Assembly (NCBI GenBank): GCA_036397035.1
Contig: DASWJS010000007.1
Coordinates: forward strand, 1-64,000
Direction: 5' to 3'
DNA from: DASWJS01 sp036397035
Lineage (GTDB): Bacteria > Actinomycetota > AC-67
DNA length: 64,000 nt
The translations under genes and the position numbers were made by a program. Positions 35,701 through 42,494 of this stretch are shown here, piece after piece (position 1 is the stretch's first letter; each line of letters opens with the position of its first letter). Below the pieces are notes generated by a model. That model was not told the DNA's origin. It did no database searches and worked only from the letters and a program-made list of their open reading frames with translations.

Positions 35701-36032
35701 GCGCGCGCGGCTTCGACGAAGCGCACCACCCCGTAGAAGCCGTCGTGATCGGTGAGCGCGATCGCCGACAGCCCGAGCCGCGCGGCCTCTTCGGCAAGCT
35801 CCTCGGGAGGAGAGGCGCCGTCCAGGAAGCTGAAGTTCGAGTGGCAGTGCAGCTCGGCGTAGGGGACGCCCGGCCGTGCGGGCGCGATGGTGCCGGCGGG
35901 CGGCCGGTACGGCCGGCGCTTGCGCGACCATGCCGCGCCGTCGGTGTCGCCCCCGGGCGCCTCGGGCTCCGGGCGGCCGTCCAGGCGGCGCTCGAACTCG
36001 CGCCAGGGGATCGGCGGGTTGCCGAAACCCAT
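32754..36032 (-). CDS. dnaE2: Error-prone DNA polymerase III alpha subunit DnaE2
   Basis: 1092 residues. N-terminal PHP domain with L-H-C-H-S-N-F-S (His62, His64) and L-T-D-H-D; C-family polymerase core with the catalytic P-D-I-D-L-D near residue 450; G-S-A-A-N-S motif; helix-hairpin-helix and OB-fold (L-F-L-S-L-E-D-E-T-G) at the C-terminus. DnaE2 performs translesion synthesis in the mutasome with ImuA' and ImuB. ATG at 36032 overlaps the imuB stop by one base (TGATG); the long frame upstream of that ATG is only imuB antiphase and was excluded. Confidence 0.95.
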   Translation of the reverse strand: MGFGNPPIPWREFERRLDGRPEPEAPGGDTDGAAWSRKRRPYRPPAGTIAPARPGVPYAELHCHSNFSFLDGASPPEELAEEAARLGLSAIALTDHDGFYGVVRFVEAARAVGIPTVFGAELTLDLPRPHAGEPDPGGSHLVVLARDPEGYARLSRTIAGAHMRGGEKGRPTLSLDDLADAHRGRWVVLTGCRKGTVPQALMRDGPAAAGRELHNLVRVFGRDNVAVELWDHGEPLDSERNDALAELGARADLRVIATNNAHYASPARFPVASALAAIRARRSLADMDGWLPPAGTRHLRSGDEQARRFARYPGAVEAADALGRECAFDLSLVAPGLPRYPVPDGHTEMSWLRHLTAEGARRRYGPPEAERAPGAYAQIEHELAVIESLGFPGYFLIVWDIVEFCRRNDIYCQGRGSAANSAVCYALGITCVDAVSLGLLFERFLSPARDGYPDIDLDIEAGRREEAIQYVYGRYGRQNAAQVANVISYRPRFAVRDLGRAFGHPPDRLDAWSRAIDRDATSNVPEIPGQVRAFAESVRGFPRHLGIHSGGMVICDRPVIDVVPTEWARKENRSVIQWDKDDCAAVGLVKFDLLGLGMLSALHLCVDLVRTHHGVEVDLALLPQEDEVYEMLCRADTVGVFQVESRAQMATLPRLRPRTFYDIVVEVALIRPGPIQGGAVHPYLKRRNGQEPVRYTHPVLEPALRKTLGVPLFQEQLMQMAIDAAGFTPAESDQLRQAMGSKRSAERMERLRGRLYEGMAARGVTGAAADTVYTQIAAFADFGFPESHAASFAYLVYSSAWLKLHYPAAFCASLLNAQPMGFWSPASLVADARRHGVVVHGPDVNASAAAAALEPDAASESGFAVRVGIGSVRNVGDALAERIAEGRPYASIEDLVRRTDAGRAAVSALATAGAFGRLTPERRPAVWTAGAVAHARPGTLPGIVTGAEPPPLPRMSPIDVVASDLWATGITTAEHPIAFARARLDEIGAAPIASLGEIPSGRRVSVGGVVTHRQRPSTANGTVFLSLEDETGLLNVICPRGMWLRYRRVGRSAPSLLVRGRLEHKEGAINLVAERLETLSLATPAVRSRDFR

Positions 36033-37462
36033 CAGTCGTACACTCCTTCCAGCAGCCATCGGCCGCCCTGCACGCTCGCGAGCAACCCGCGGCCGTCGGC
36101 GGTGAGGAGCTGCATGCGCGCGCACCACCGCCGCGCGCGCAGGTCCCACCAGCGCTCGCACAGCGGCCACGGCCCGGCCCACGCGGCGATCTGGACCAAG
36201 GGGCCTCCCTCGACCGAGATGCGCGCCGGGTCGGCGGTCGGCTCGCCGCGCTCGTTCACCTCGACGCGCGCGCCTGAGGCGTCATGTACCTCGGCGCGCC
36301 GCGGCGTGCGATACAGCGTCGCCGGCGAGGGAGCGGGAAGCATCCCCGGCCAGGACGGTTCCGGCTCGCCACGCCGCGCGCGCCGGGCCGCGCGTGATCG
36401 CCCGGCGCGCGACGGGCTGCCGGGCGCGCTCGGGCGGGCGTGCCCCCATGGCGCCAAGCGCTCGCGATCGTGCGAGGTGCGTCCCCCGAGGAACACCGGG
36501 GTCGCCACCGCCTCCTCCCCGAGCATGCCCTGGAGGCGGGCGAGCACCAGCTCCATCTGCTCGTCCCGGACGGCGTGCTCGTCGGTCAGCGCGAGCTGCC
36601 GGCCGTGGTCGGCGTGCAGCCCGTCGGGCGTCAGGCGCAGCACCCGCAAGCCGCCGACTTCGCCGTGCGGCGCGCGCGAGGCGCGCGCGGTCACCCACGC
36701 GTCGAGCTGCCAGCGCACGCGTTCGGTCAGCGTCGCGGACGCGAGGCCCTCGGTGCGCCAGCGGCGCGAGAGCTGCTCGCCCGCTGTCGTCTCGGCTTCG
36801 ATCACGACTTGCGCGCAGGTGAGGCCGCGAGCGGCGAGGCGAGCCACGAACTCGGCGGTCAGGCTGCGCGCGGCGAACGCGACGGTGTCGATCCGGTCGG
36901 CCGGCGGGTCCAGGTCCATCGTCATCGACCAGTCGGGGGGCGGTTCGCGCGCGATCAGGGGCGCCTCGTCGAGCCCGCGCGCGAGCCGGTGCGCGCGCGT
37001 CCCCCGATCGCCGAATCGGTCCGCGACGGCCGGGGCGGGGAGCGCGGCGAGGTCGCCGAGCGTCGCGAGCCCGAGGCGGCGCAGCTCCTCGCTGAGATCT
37101 TCGTCGTCGAGCACGTCGACGGGCAGCGCCGACAGGAATGCGGTCGTCTCGTGGGCGCCGACGATCGACCCGCGCCGGGCGGCCTGCTCGGCTGCGAACA
37201 ACCCGCCTGCGATCCCGACGCGGCATTCGGCCCCCGCCTCCCGCACCGTCTCGGCCACGCGACGGGCGAGCGCCTCCTCGCCGCCGTAGAAGCGCGCGGG
37301 TCCGCGCGCGGCGAACGCGGCAAGGCCCGGTCGCTCGACGACGACGGCCGGGACGATCGCTTCGAGCGCGACGACGACCGGCTCGAACGCGCGCACGGCG
37401 AGCGCGGGGTCCTCCCCGGCCGGGAAGCGGGGGCACCAGACGACGAGCGTGCGCACCGCCAT
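36032..37462 (-). CDS. imuB: ImuB, inactive Y-family polymerase subunit of the mutasome
   Basis: 476 residues. Y-family polymerase fold, but the N-terminal catalytic acidic motif is replaced: the first strand ends V-W-C-P-R-F-P-A instead of D-x-D-x-F-F, and the second acidic site is also absent, as in other ImuB proteins. Palm-finger remnants G-I-A-G-G-L-F-A-A-E-Q-A-A and the little-finger region are recognisable. ImuB is a hub that contacts the beta clamp, DnaE2 and ImuA'. It starts 3 nt after imuA'. Confidence 0.9.
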   Translation of the reverse strand: MAVRTLVVWCPRFPAGEDPALAVRAFEPVVVALEAIVPAVVVERPGLAAFAARGPARFYGGEEALARRVAETVREAGAECRVGIAGGLFAAEQAARRGSIVGAHETTAFLSALPVDVLDDEDLSEELRRLGLATLGDLAALPAPAVADRFGDRGTRAHRLARGLDEAPLIAREPPPDWSMTMDLDPPADRIDTVAFAARSLTAEFVARLAARGLTCAQVVIEAETTAGEQLSRRWRTEGLASATLTERVRWQLDAWVTARASRAPHGEVGGLRVLRLTPDGLHADHGRQLALTDEHAVRDEQMELVLARLQGMLGEEAVATPVFLGGRTSHDRERLAPWGHARPSAPGSPSRAGRSRAARRARRGEPEPSWPGMLPAPSPATLYRTPRRAEVHDASGARVEVNERGEPTADPARISVEGGPLVQIAAWAGPWPLCERWWDLRARRWCARMQLLTADGRGLLASVQGGRWLLEGVYD

Positions 37463-37465
37463 CGC

Positions 37466-38110
37466 CTACCTCGCTGCCTGCGCCGCGTGGACGTCGTCAC
37501 GCTCGGCCAGCTCGATCTCGCCGTCCGGGCCGGGGAGCCACAGCACGCCGCGCCGTCCCAGCGAGGCGGCGCCCCGTCCGGTCACCTCGACCTCGACGCG
37601 CCGCGCGCGCAGGCGGCCTGCGCCCCGATCGATCCCGATCCAGGTGGCGCGCGTCACGGTGAGCATCAGGTCGGTCCGTCCCGGCCACCGGCCGGCGACG
37701 ACCAGGACGGCGTCGCGCTCGCGGGCTCGCGCGCGAACCTGCTCGGCATGCTTGAGGCCGAGCGACGCGGGTGGCCAGGCCAGCACGACGTCGCAGGGGT
37801 CGACCAGCGCGGCGACCGCGCGCGCCCAGGCGAGGGGCTCGCGCGCGTCGATCAGGACGAAGCGTGCCGTGTCGTAGCCCAGCTCTGCCACCGACAGCAG
37901 GCCGAGCGCGCGCGCGCCGACGGCCGCGCACCAGGATCCCCTCGCCGAGGCGCGCGCGCCGACCGCGAGGGCCAGGGAAGTCGATCCCGCGACGCCGACC
38001 GTGGCGCCCCGCCTGATTCCGCCCTCCGGGAGTAGCTCCGCCAGGGCCGAAACCACCGGCAACCAGCGCGTTTCCGCAGGCTCGTACCCGAAACGCGCGT
38101 GCCGCCCCAC
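37466..38110 (-). CDS. imuA': ImuA', RecA-like mutasome accessory protein
   Basis: 214 residues. RecA-fold core without a canonical Walker A (G-V-A-G-S-T-S-L at the P-loop position), L-V-D-P-C-D-V-V-L-A-W-P and V-L-V-V-A-G-R-W. First gene of the imuA'-imuB-dnaE2 operon, required for induced mutagenesis. GTG start at 38110 with GAGGAGG upstream; the SOS box is 34 nt further up. Confidence 0.85.
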   Translation of the reverse strand: MGRHARFGYEPAETRWLPVVSALAELLPEGGIRRGATVGVAGSTSLALAVGARASARGSWCAAVGARALGLLSVAELGYDTARFVLIDAREPLAWARAVAALVDPCDVVLAWPPASLGLKHAEQVRARARERDAVLVVAGRWPGRTDLMLTVTRATWIGIDRGAGRLRARRVEVEVTGRGAASLGRRGVLWLPGPDGEIELAERDDVHAAQAAR

Positions 38111-38137
38111 CCCGACGCCCCTCCTCGAAGGAGGACA

Positions 38138-38167
38138 ACTCTATCGAACATACGTTCGATTCGTCAA
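38138..38167 (-). promoter_or_regulatory. SOS-regulated promoter with a perfect LexA box
   Basis: On the minus strand TTGACG (38167-38162) and TAGAGT (38143-38138) are separated by 18 nt. That spacer is almost exactly filled by the palindrome TCGAACGTATGTTCGA (38144-38159), which matches the Gram-positive/mycobacterial LexA consensus without mismatch in the half-sites. LexA bound here would block RNA polymerase; DNA damage would release the mutasome operon. Confidence 0.92.
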
Positions 38168-38299
38168 GACCATCCACTCCGGGGTAGTGGGTCAGTTTGA
38201 AGTACATGTGACCGCTCTTGCACTCTCGATTCCGCCGTGGCTTCATGGCGAGGGCGAACCCGATCCTGACGCGGGGAAGACCCTGCGGCTGTCGCGCTT

Positions 38300-38462
38300 G
38301 TGCGTAAGGGACTCAAGGGCGGCAAGCACGCGCGGAGAAGCCATCCGCCCCAAGCGTCGGCCGGAAATCGCCAAGAAGGCGGCCCGTGCACGCTGGAGTC
38401 AGCAACTGGACTCAGCAACTGGACAAAGAGAAAGGGGCTTCGGCCCGTCTCCAGCGGCCTAG
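38300..38462 (+). pseudogene. Frameshifted remnant of a small basic KGG-type protein
   Basis: Frame one from GTG 38300 reads V-R-K-G-L-K-G-G-K-H-A; a one-step shift then gives R-G-E-A-I-R-P-K-R-R-P-E-I-A-K-K-A-A-R-A-R-W. Joined, this resembles short actinobacterial proteins of the type K-G-G-x-A-R-A ... I-A-K-K-A-A-x-A-R-W. After the Trp a 13-bp tandem duplication (38395-38420, GGASTCAGCAACT) extends the frame. Nothing else was recognised between 38168 and 38500. Confidence 0.4.
38395..38424 (+). repeat. Tandem repeat, 13-bp unit, 2.3 copies
   Basis: GGAGTCAGCAACT is followed directly by GGACTCAGCAACT and GGAC. It lies at the end of the degraded small basic gene. Confidence 0.85.
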
Positions 38463-38499
38463 CCCCAAACTCCTCGAAGCCTCACTCAGGGTAATCCTG

Positions 38500-38621
38500 A
38501 GCGCGTTTCTGACGCGACCATTGTTGCTAACCTCAGCCGCCTTGGCAAGAGGGAAAGTCTTCCAGTAGCGCCCCCGGCAGGAGTCGAACCTGCGGCCTCG
38601 ATTTTCGTCAGAAACGCGCTC
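38500..38621. repeat. Inverted repeat: 16-bp copy of the tRNA D-stem/anticodon segment
   Basis: GAGCGCGTTTCTGACG is found on the plus strand at 38500-38515 and, as its exact reverse complement, at 38606-38621 inside the minus-strand tRNA. The 90-bp spacer holds the rest of the tRNA 3' half. The copies are inverted, so they are not a simple pair of attachment-site direct repeats. Confidence 0.85.
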
Positions 38622-38642
38622 TATCCGCTGAGCTACGGGGGC
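38570..38642 (-). tRNA. tRNA with Arg-like body and atypical anticodon arm
   Basis: 73 nt on the minus strand: acceptor GCCCCCG/CGGGGGC, D-arm GCTC-AGCGGATA-GAGC, T-arm GCAGG-TTCGACT-CCTGC. The body, with the G-G-A-T-A D-loop, is typical of bacterial tRNA-Arg. The anticodon arm is odd. A 7-nt loop CTGACGA would give anticodon GAC (Val) but leaves C27.C43 mismatched. Closing C27-G43 and G28-C42 gives an 8-nt loop CTGACGAA containing ACG (Arg) plus one extra base, with a T.T mismatch. Identity is therefore left open; it may be damaged. Confidence 0.75.
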
Positions 38643-38720
38643 TTGGTGTCAGTATACACCCACTACCGCCTCCTACAACCCCTTGCATCCACTCTCCATA
38701 GATGATAGGAGTAGGCCACT

Positions 38721-39179
38721 ATGAGTGAACTCTCGCCCGTCTTTCGTGAAGCCGCCCGAACGGAACGTACGAAGCTCCTATCTCAGCGGGCAACTCTACA
38801 GCGCCAGTGCGATGAACTCTCAAGTAAGATCGAAAAGCTGGACGAGTTGATCGAGCCGCTCGACGACCTGATAGGTGAACAGGTTGTGGAGGAGGCGTCT
38901 TCCACCCCCCTGTACGGGAAGCCTGACTGGTCGAAGTCCACGCGAAGGGCAGCAATCCTGGCCTCTCTTGCCGCCGGGAAACCGCTCAAGCCTGCCGCAA
39001 TCCGGGACGCTTTCCAGGCGCACGGACGGTCAGAGCAGATAACGAACGGGATCAGCGCAATGCTCGACACCATGCGTAAGCGCGGCGAGGTTGTTTCCGG
39101 CCCGAAGGGGTGGACTCTTACCGACAAAGGGAAAGAGATCATTGACAAGGCCGTGGGCGGATCTCAAGAGAAAGCATGA
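38721..39179 (+). CDS. Coiled-coil protein with a C-terminal winged-helix-like domain
   Basis: 152 residues. The first 60 form an amphipathic coiled coil (K-L-L-S-Q-R-A-T-L-Q ... I-E-K-L-D-E-L-I). The C-terminal part (about 72-145) has R-R-A-A-I-L-A-S-L, K-P-A-A-I-R-D-A-F, a turn, and G-W-T-L-T-D-K-G-K-E, which looks like a winged helix of the kind that ends in a T-x-x-G strand. Probable DNA-binding protein. Base composition is lower in GC than neighbours, and it lies just upstream of the minus-strand tRNA, so it may be the only survivor of a small element that entered there. Confidence 0.6.
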   Translation: MSELSPVFREAARTERTKLLSQRATLQRQCDELSSKIEKLDELIEPLDDLIGEQVVEEASSTPLYGKPDWSKSTRRAAILASLAAGKPLKPAAIRDAFQAHGRSEQITNGISAMLDTMRKRGEVVSGPKGWTLTDKGKEIIDKAVGGSQEKA

Positions 39180-39309
39180 ACCCGATTCATGCCTTCACTT
39201 CATGCACTACAACTTCGCCCGGCCTCACGGGACTACGCCGGTCGAGTGAAGACGGGTCTTCAAGCTGATCCCCTCTCACGATTCGCTTCTACACTGACCC
39301 GAAGGCGGA

Positions 39310-39531
39310 ATGGGCGTTCCCGAGCTGGTCCCGGTCGACTCCTCGAGCATCGAGGCGATCGGCTACGACGCCGCACGGCGCGAGCTGCACGTCCGGTTCC
39401 TGAACGGTGGCGTGTACGTCTACTCGGCCGTGTCTCCCGAGACGCACCGGGCTCTCATGGATGCGGAGTCGAAGGGGCGCTACCTGAACCTCGAGATCAA
39501 GCCCGGCCACGCCTACCGGCTCGCGCGCTAA
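39310..39531 (+). CDS. KTSC-domain protein
   Basis: 73 residues. The pattern V-D-S-S-S-I-x-x-I-G-Y-D, then L-x-V-R-F-L-N-G-G-V-Y-V-Y, and a basic C-terminus matches the KTSC domain, a short domain named from a lysyl-tRNA synthetase fusion and of unknown function. TACACT at 39290-39295 lies 14 nt before the ATG. The 130 nt before it hold nothing recognisable. Confidence 0.8.
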   Translation: MGVPELVPVDSSSIEAIGYDAARRELHVRFLNGGVYVYSAVSPETHRALMDAESKGRYLNLEIKPGHAYRLAR

Positions 39532-39539
39532 CCGCGCGC

Positions 39540-40002
39540 CTACCGAGCGGCTGCGCCGAGGGCGTTGGGGACGGTGTCGTCGGGCTTGACCGGCGACCAC
39601 GCGGCCGCGATGCGGCCCTTCTCGTCGATCAGGAACGACGATCGGACGATCCCCATGTAGGTCTTGCCCATGAACTTCTTCTCGCCCCAGACGCCGAAGG
39701 CCTCGGCTACGGCGTGGTCGGGATCGGACAGCAACGAGAAGCCGAGGTCGTACTTCTCGTCGAACTTCGCCTGCTTCGCGGGCTTGTCAGGGCTGATCCC
39801 GAACGCGGTGATGCCTGCCTCGGCCAGCGCGGCGCGGTTGTCGCGCACCGAGCACGACTGCTTGGCGCACCCGGGCGTCTGCCTTCGGATAGAAGTAGAT
39901 GAGGACCTTCCCGCCCTTGAGGCTCGACAGCGAGACCGTCGCGCCGGTCTGATCGAGCAGCGTGAACGCGGGCGCCTTGTCTCCTGCGGTGAGTGTGGTC
40001 AT
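39540..40002 (-). pseudogene. bcp: Bcp-type thioredoxin-dependent peroxiredoxin, interrupted by a frameshift
   Basis: The N-terminal frame (from ATG 40002) reads A-F-T-L-L-D-Q-T-G and V-L-I-Y-F-Y-P-K-A-D, then goes out of frame at about 39876. The C-terminal frame continues with P-G-C-A-K-Q-S-C-S-V-R-D-N, I-T-A-F-G-I-S-P-D and R-S-S-F-L-I-D-E-K-G. Compared with the usual A-D-T-P-G-C, two bases are missing immediately before the peroxidatic Cys. The rest is full length (154 codons plus one base) and well conserved, so this is either a very young mutation or a sequence error. An intact product would reduce hydroperoxides. Confidence 0.88.
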
Positions 40003-40042
40003 GCGTCGATGCTAGCCAGCGCGCGCACTGCCAGCGAAATGC

Positions 40043-40825
40043 TCAGTCGTCGAAGGTGGCGATCACGGGCGCATGGTCGCTGGGCGCGCCCTCGCCGGCG
40101 CTCGGCTTGCGTTCGTTGCGGTCGATCCGGACCTCGGTGCAGCGGCGGGCGAGCGGCTCGGTTCCCAGCAGCAGGTCGATGCGCAGTCCCTCGCGCTTGT
40201 GGAACGCGCCCTGCCGGTAGTCCCACCACGAAAAAACGCCGCCCTCGTCGTGGTGCAAGCGGAACAGGTCCGCGAACCCCAGGTCGAGCAGCGCGCGGAA
40301 CTCCGCCCGCTCGGGCTCGGTCGCGTGCGTGTGGCCCTTCCACCCGGCGGGGTCCCACACGTCGCGGTCGTCGGGTGCGAGGTTGAAGTCCCCGCCGACG
40401 AGCACCGGCTGCTCCAGGTCGAACGTGCTCGTGATCCAGTCGCGAAGCGAGCGGAGCTGGACCAGCTTGCGCTCGTAGGCGGGCGAGCCGGCGCTCTGCC
40501 CGTTGATCACGTAGACGCAGACGATCGTCAGGCCGCCGACGCGCGCGGCGAGGACGCGCGCTTCCTCCGGGACCGGGTCGCCCGGGAACGCCCGCGCGAT
40601 CTCCTCGCCGTGGTGGCGCGAGAGGATGGCGACGCCGTTGTAGGTGCGCTGCCCGTTCACGAGCGCCGAATAGCCGGCCGCCGCGAGCCGGTCGTAGGGG
40701 ATCTCCTCCTCCAGCATCTTCACCTCTTGGATGAGCGCGACGTCGGGGGCTTCCCGCTCGAGCAACGCCAGCAGGCGCGGCAGACGGGTCCGCAGCGAGT
40801 TGACGTTCCAGGTGAGGACCTTCAC
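40043..40825 (-). CDS. xthA: Exodeoxyribonuclease III / AP endonuclease
   Basis: 260 residues. Signature elements of the EEP/ExoIII family: V-L-T-W-N-V-N-S-L-R at the N-terminus, L-I-Q-E-V-K with metal-binding Glu, Y-N-G-V-A-I-L-S, V-G-G-D-F-N, R-I-D-L-L-L and S-D-H-A-P-V. Repairs abasic sites and 3'-blocked ends. GTG start overlaps the stop of the thioesterase gene (GTGA). The neighbouring peroxiredoxin suggests an oxidative-stress theme, though they are not in one operon for certain. Confidence 0.92.
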   Translation of the reverse strand: MKVLTWNVNSLRTRLPRLLALLEREAPDVALIQEVKMLEEEIPYDRLAAAGYSALVNGQRTYNGVAILSRHHGEEIARAFPGDPVPEEARVLAARVGGLTIVCVYVINGQSAGSPAYERKLVQLRSLRDWITSTFDLEQPVLVGGDFNLAPDDRDVWDPAGWKGHTHATEPERAEFRALLDLGFADLFRLHHDEGGVFSWWDYRQGAFHKREGLRIDLLLGTEPLARRCTEVRIDRNERKPSAGEGAPSDHAPVIATFDD

Positions 40826-41274
40826 GCGTCTTCGGACGAGCGCAGCGCCTCCGCCGCGGCGTCGCCGGGCTCGGGCCGGCGGAGCATGAAGGTCGCGACC
40901 GCTTTCGCGACGAGGGTACCGCCGCTCGTCATCGCGACCTCGGTCACCGCGACGCGCCGGCCGAGGTGAAGGATCGTGGCGGTTGCGGTGAGGTCGCCCT
41001 CGACGACCTTGCGCAGGAAGTTGATCTTGAGGTCGATGGTGCCGTCGATGGCGGACTCGGGGTTGCCGATCGCGCGCGCGATCGCGACCCCGCTGGCAAT
41101 GTCGGCGAGCGCGCCGGCGAGCCCGCCGTGAACCCAGCGGTTGCCGTAGTGAACTTCGGGGTCGACGTCGACCCAGGCGACGCCCTCGCCGGCCGCGCCG
41201 AGGCCCATCCGGATCTTCAGCGCGCGGTGGAACGGCGGCGCGAACTCGTCGGGGATCGGCGTGACCTCGCTCAT
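40822..41274 (-). CDS. PaaI-type hotdog-fold thioesterase
   Basis: 150 residues, cytoplasmic. H-Y-G-N-R-W-V-H-G-G-L-A-G-A-L-A-D is the hotdog helix with the conserved His-Gly-Gly, followed by T-I-D-L-K-I-N-F-L-R and V-A-V-T-E-V-A. Probably hydrolyses acyl-CoA esters. ATG overlaps the SDR stop in an ATGA arrangement, so it is translated with the acyl metabolism genes before it. Confidence 0.87.
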   Translation of the reverse strand: MSEVTPIPDEFAPPFHRALKIRMGLGAAGEGVAWVDVDPEVHYGNRWVHGGLAGALADIASGVAIARAIGNPESAIDGTIDLKINFLRKVVEGDLTATATILHLGRRVAVTEVAMTSGGTLVAKAVATFMLRRPEPGDAAAEALRSSEDA

Positions 41275-42050
41275 CCCAGCATCACGGCGCCGGCGTCCAC
41301 CGGGATCACCTGGCCGGTGATCGCCGCCGACTCGTCCGAGGCCAGGAACACCGCGGCCGCCGCGATTTCTTCGGGCTGGAGCGTGCGGCGCAGCGCGGTC
41401 ATCATCGAGATCATCCCGCGCATCTGCTCGGGAACGTGCTTCTTGGTCGCCTCGGTCATCGTCACGCCCGGCGCGATCGCGTTGACGGTGATCCCGAACT
41501 GGCCGAGCGCTGCGGCCATGAAGTGCGTGAAGGCGTTCACGCCGGCCTTGGACACCGAGTAGTGGAACGACGGCAGCTCGAGCGAGTCGGGTTTCATCAG
41601 GTACCCGGCCATCGCGTACATCCACGCCGCACCCGAGGACTGGTTGATGATCCGGCCCGAGCCTTGCGCCCGCATCGCCGGCAGGACGGCGCGCGCGCAC
41701 AGCCAGGGCCCGAGCATGTTCACGTCGATGATCCGCTTGAGGTAGTCCAGCGAGAAGTCCTTCTGGTCGAGGTCGTAGTAGATCGCCGCGTTGTTGACCA
41801 GGACGTCGACGCGCTCCCAGCGGTCCACGACCGCCGAGGCCATCGCCTTGGCCGAGCCCTCGTCGGACACGTCCACGTGCACCGGGATCGCGGCCTCGCC
41901 GATGCGCTCGGCCACCGCGCGCGCGTTGTCGTCGTTGATGTCGGCGACCGCGACGCGAGCGCCTTCTTCGGCGAAGCGTGTCGCGTAGGCGCGGCCGATG
42001 CCCTGTCCGGCGCCGGTGATGATGGCGACCTTGCCGTCGAGACGGCCCAT
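41271..42050 (-). CDS. Short-chain dehydrogenase/reductase
   Basis: 259 residues. Cofactor loop T-G-A-G-Q-G-I-G, N-N-A-A, catalytic Ser in Q-S-S-G and Y-S-V-S-K; V-A-D-I-N after strand 2 suggests NAD(H) preference. A seven-residue insertion around K-P-D-S-L-E-L precedes the catalytic Tyr. Substrate unknown, but the operon with thioesterase, SRPBCC protein and second SDR points to acyl, ketone or steroid-like metabolism. The start directly follows the SRPBCC gene stop. Confidence 0.9.
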   Translation of the reverse strand: MGRLDGKVAIITGAGQGIGRAYATRFAEEGARVAVADINDDNARAVAERIGEAAIPVHVDVSDEGSAKAMASAVVDRWERVDVLVNNAAIYYDLDQKDFSLDYLKRIIDVNMLGPWLCARAVLPAMRAQGSGRIINQSSGAAWMYAMAGYLMKPDSLELPSFHYSVSKAGVNAFTHFMAAALGQFGITVNAIAPGVTMTEATKKHVPEQMRGMISMMTALRRTLQPEEIAAAAVFLASDESAAITGQVIPVDAGAVMLG

Positions 42051-42493
42051 CAGACCTCCAGCGCCTTCTTCATGTGCTCCAGCTCGGCGCGCACCTGTTT
42101 GGAGCCGGACTCCGCGATGAATGCCTTGCCGGCTTCGTCCACCTCGTCGGGCGCGAAGATCGTGACCTCGAAACGAACGTGGGTGCCCTCGCCGGCCGGC
42201 GAGAACGTCGTGACCTCGCGCGCGCGCAGGCCCGCCTCCATCTCGTTCACGATCAGCGCCGGGCGCTTCGCCTCGACGACGGTGAGCGTCGTCGGGATCG
42301 TGCCCATGCCGGGGATGGTCGTGTCGAACGCGTAGGTCGCGCCGGGTCCCGGCGCCGAGCCGCCGTCGGTGCGGCTGAGGTTCGCCACGTTCGGGTTCAC
42401 CGCCGGGAGGTTCTCGAAGTCGAGCCGGTGGTCGAAGACGGCCTCGGGAGACGCGGCGACGTCGATCTCCTCGACGTAGGTGATCTCGACCAC
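42050..42493 (-). CDS. SRPBCC / polyketide-cyclase-like lipid-binding protein
   Basis: 147 residues with the START-like pattern: I-D-V-A-A-S-P-E-A-V-F-D at the N-terminus, the central strand pairs, and a long amphipathic C-terminal helix (A-E-L-E-H-M-K-K-A-L). Binds a hydrophobic ligand; catalytic role not evident. It lies 1 nt after the second SDR gene, and its last base is shared with the ATG of the first SDR. Confidence 0.8.
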   Translation of the reverse strand: MVEITYVEEIDVAASPEAVFDHRLDFENLPAVNPNVANLSRTDGGSAPGPGATYAFDTTIPGMGTIPTTLTVVEAKRPALIVNEMEAGLRAREVTTFSPAGEGTHVRFEVTIFAPDEVDEAGKAFIAESGSKQVRAELEHMKKALEV

Positions 42494-42494
42494 C

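Noticed and set aside
36033..36182. Longer DnaE2 N-terminus starting at 36182
   Set aside because: The extra 50 residues are Arg/Ala-rich and lie opposite nothing but inside imuB; the TGATG overlap at 36034-36030 is the usual coupled start.
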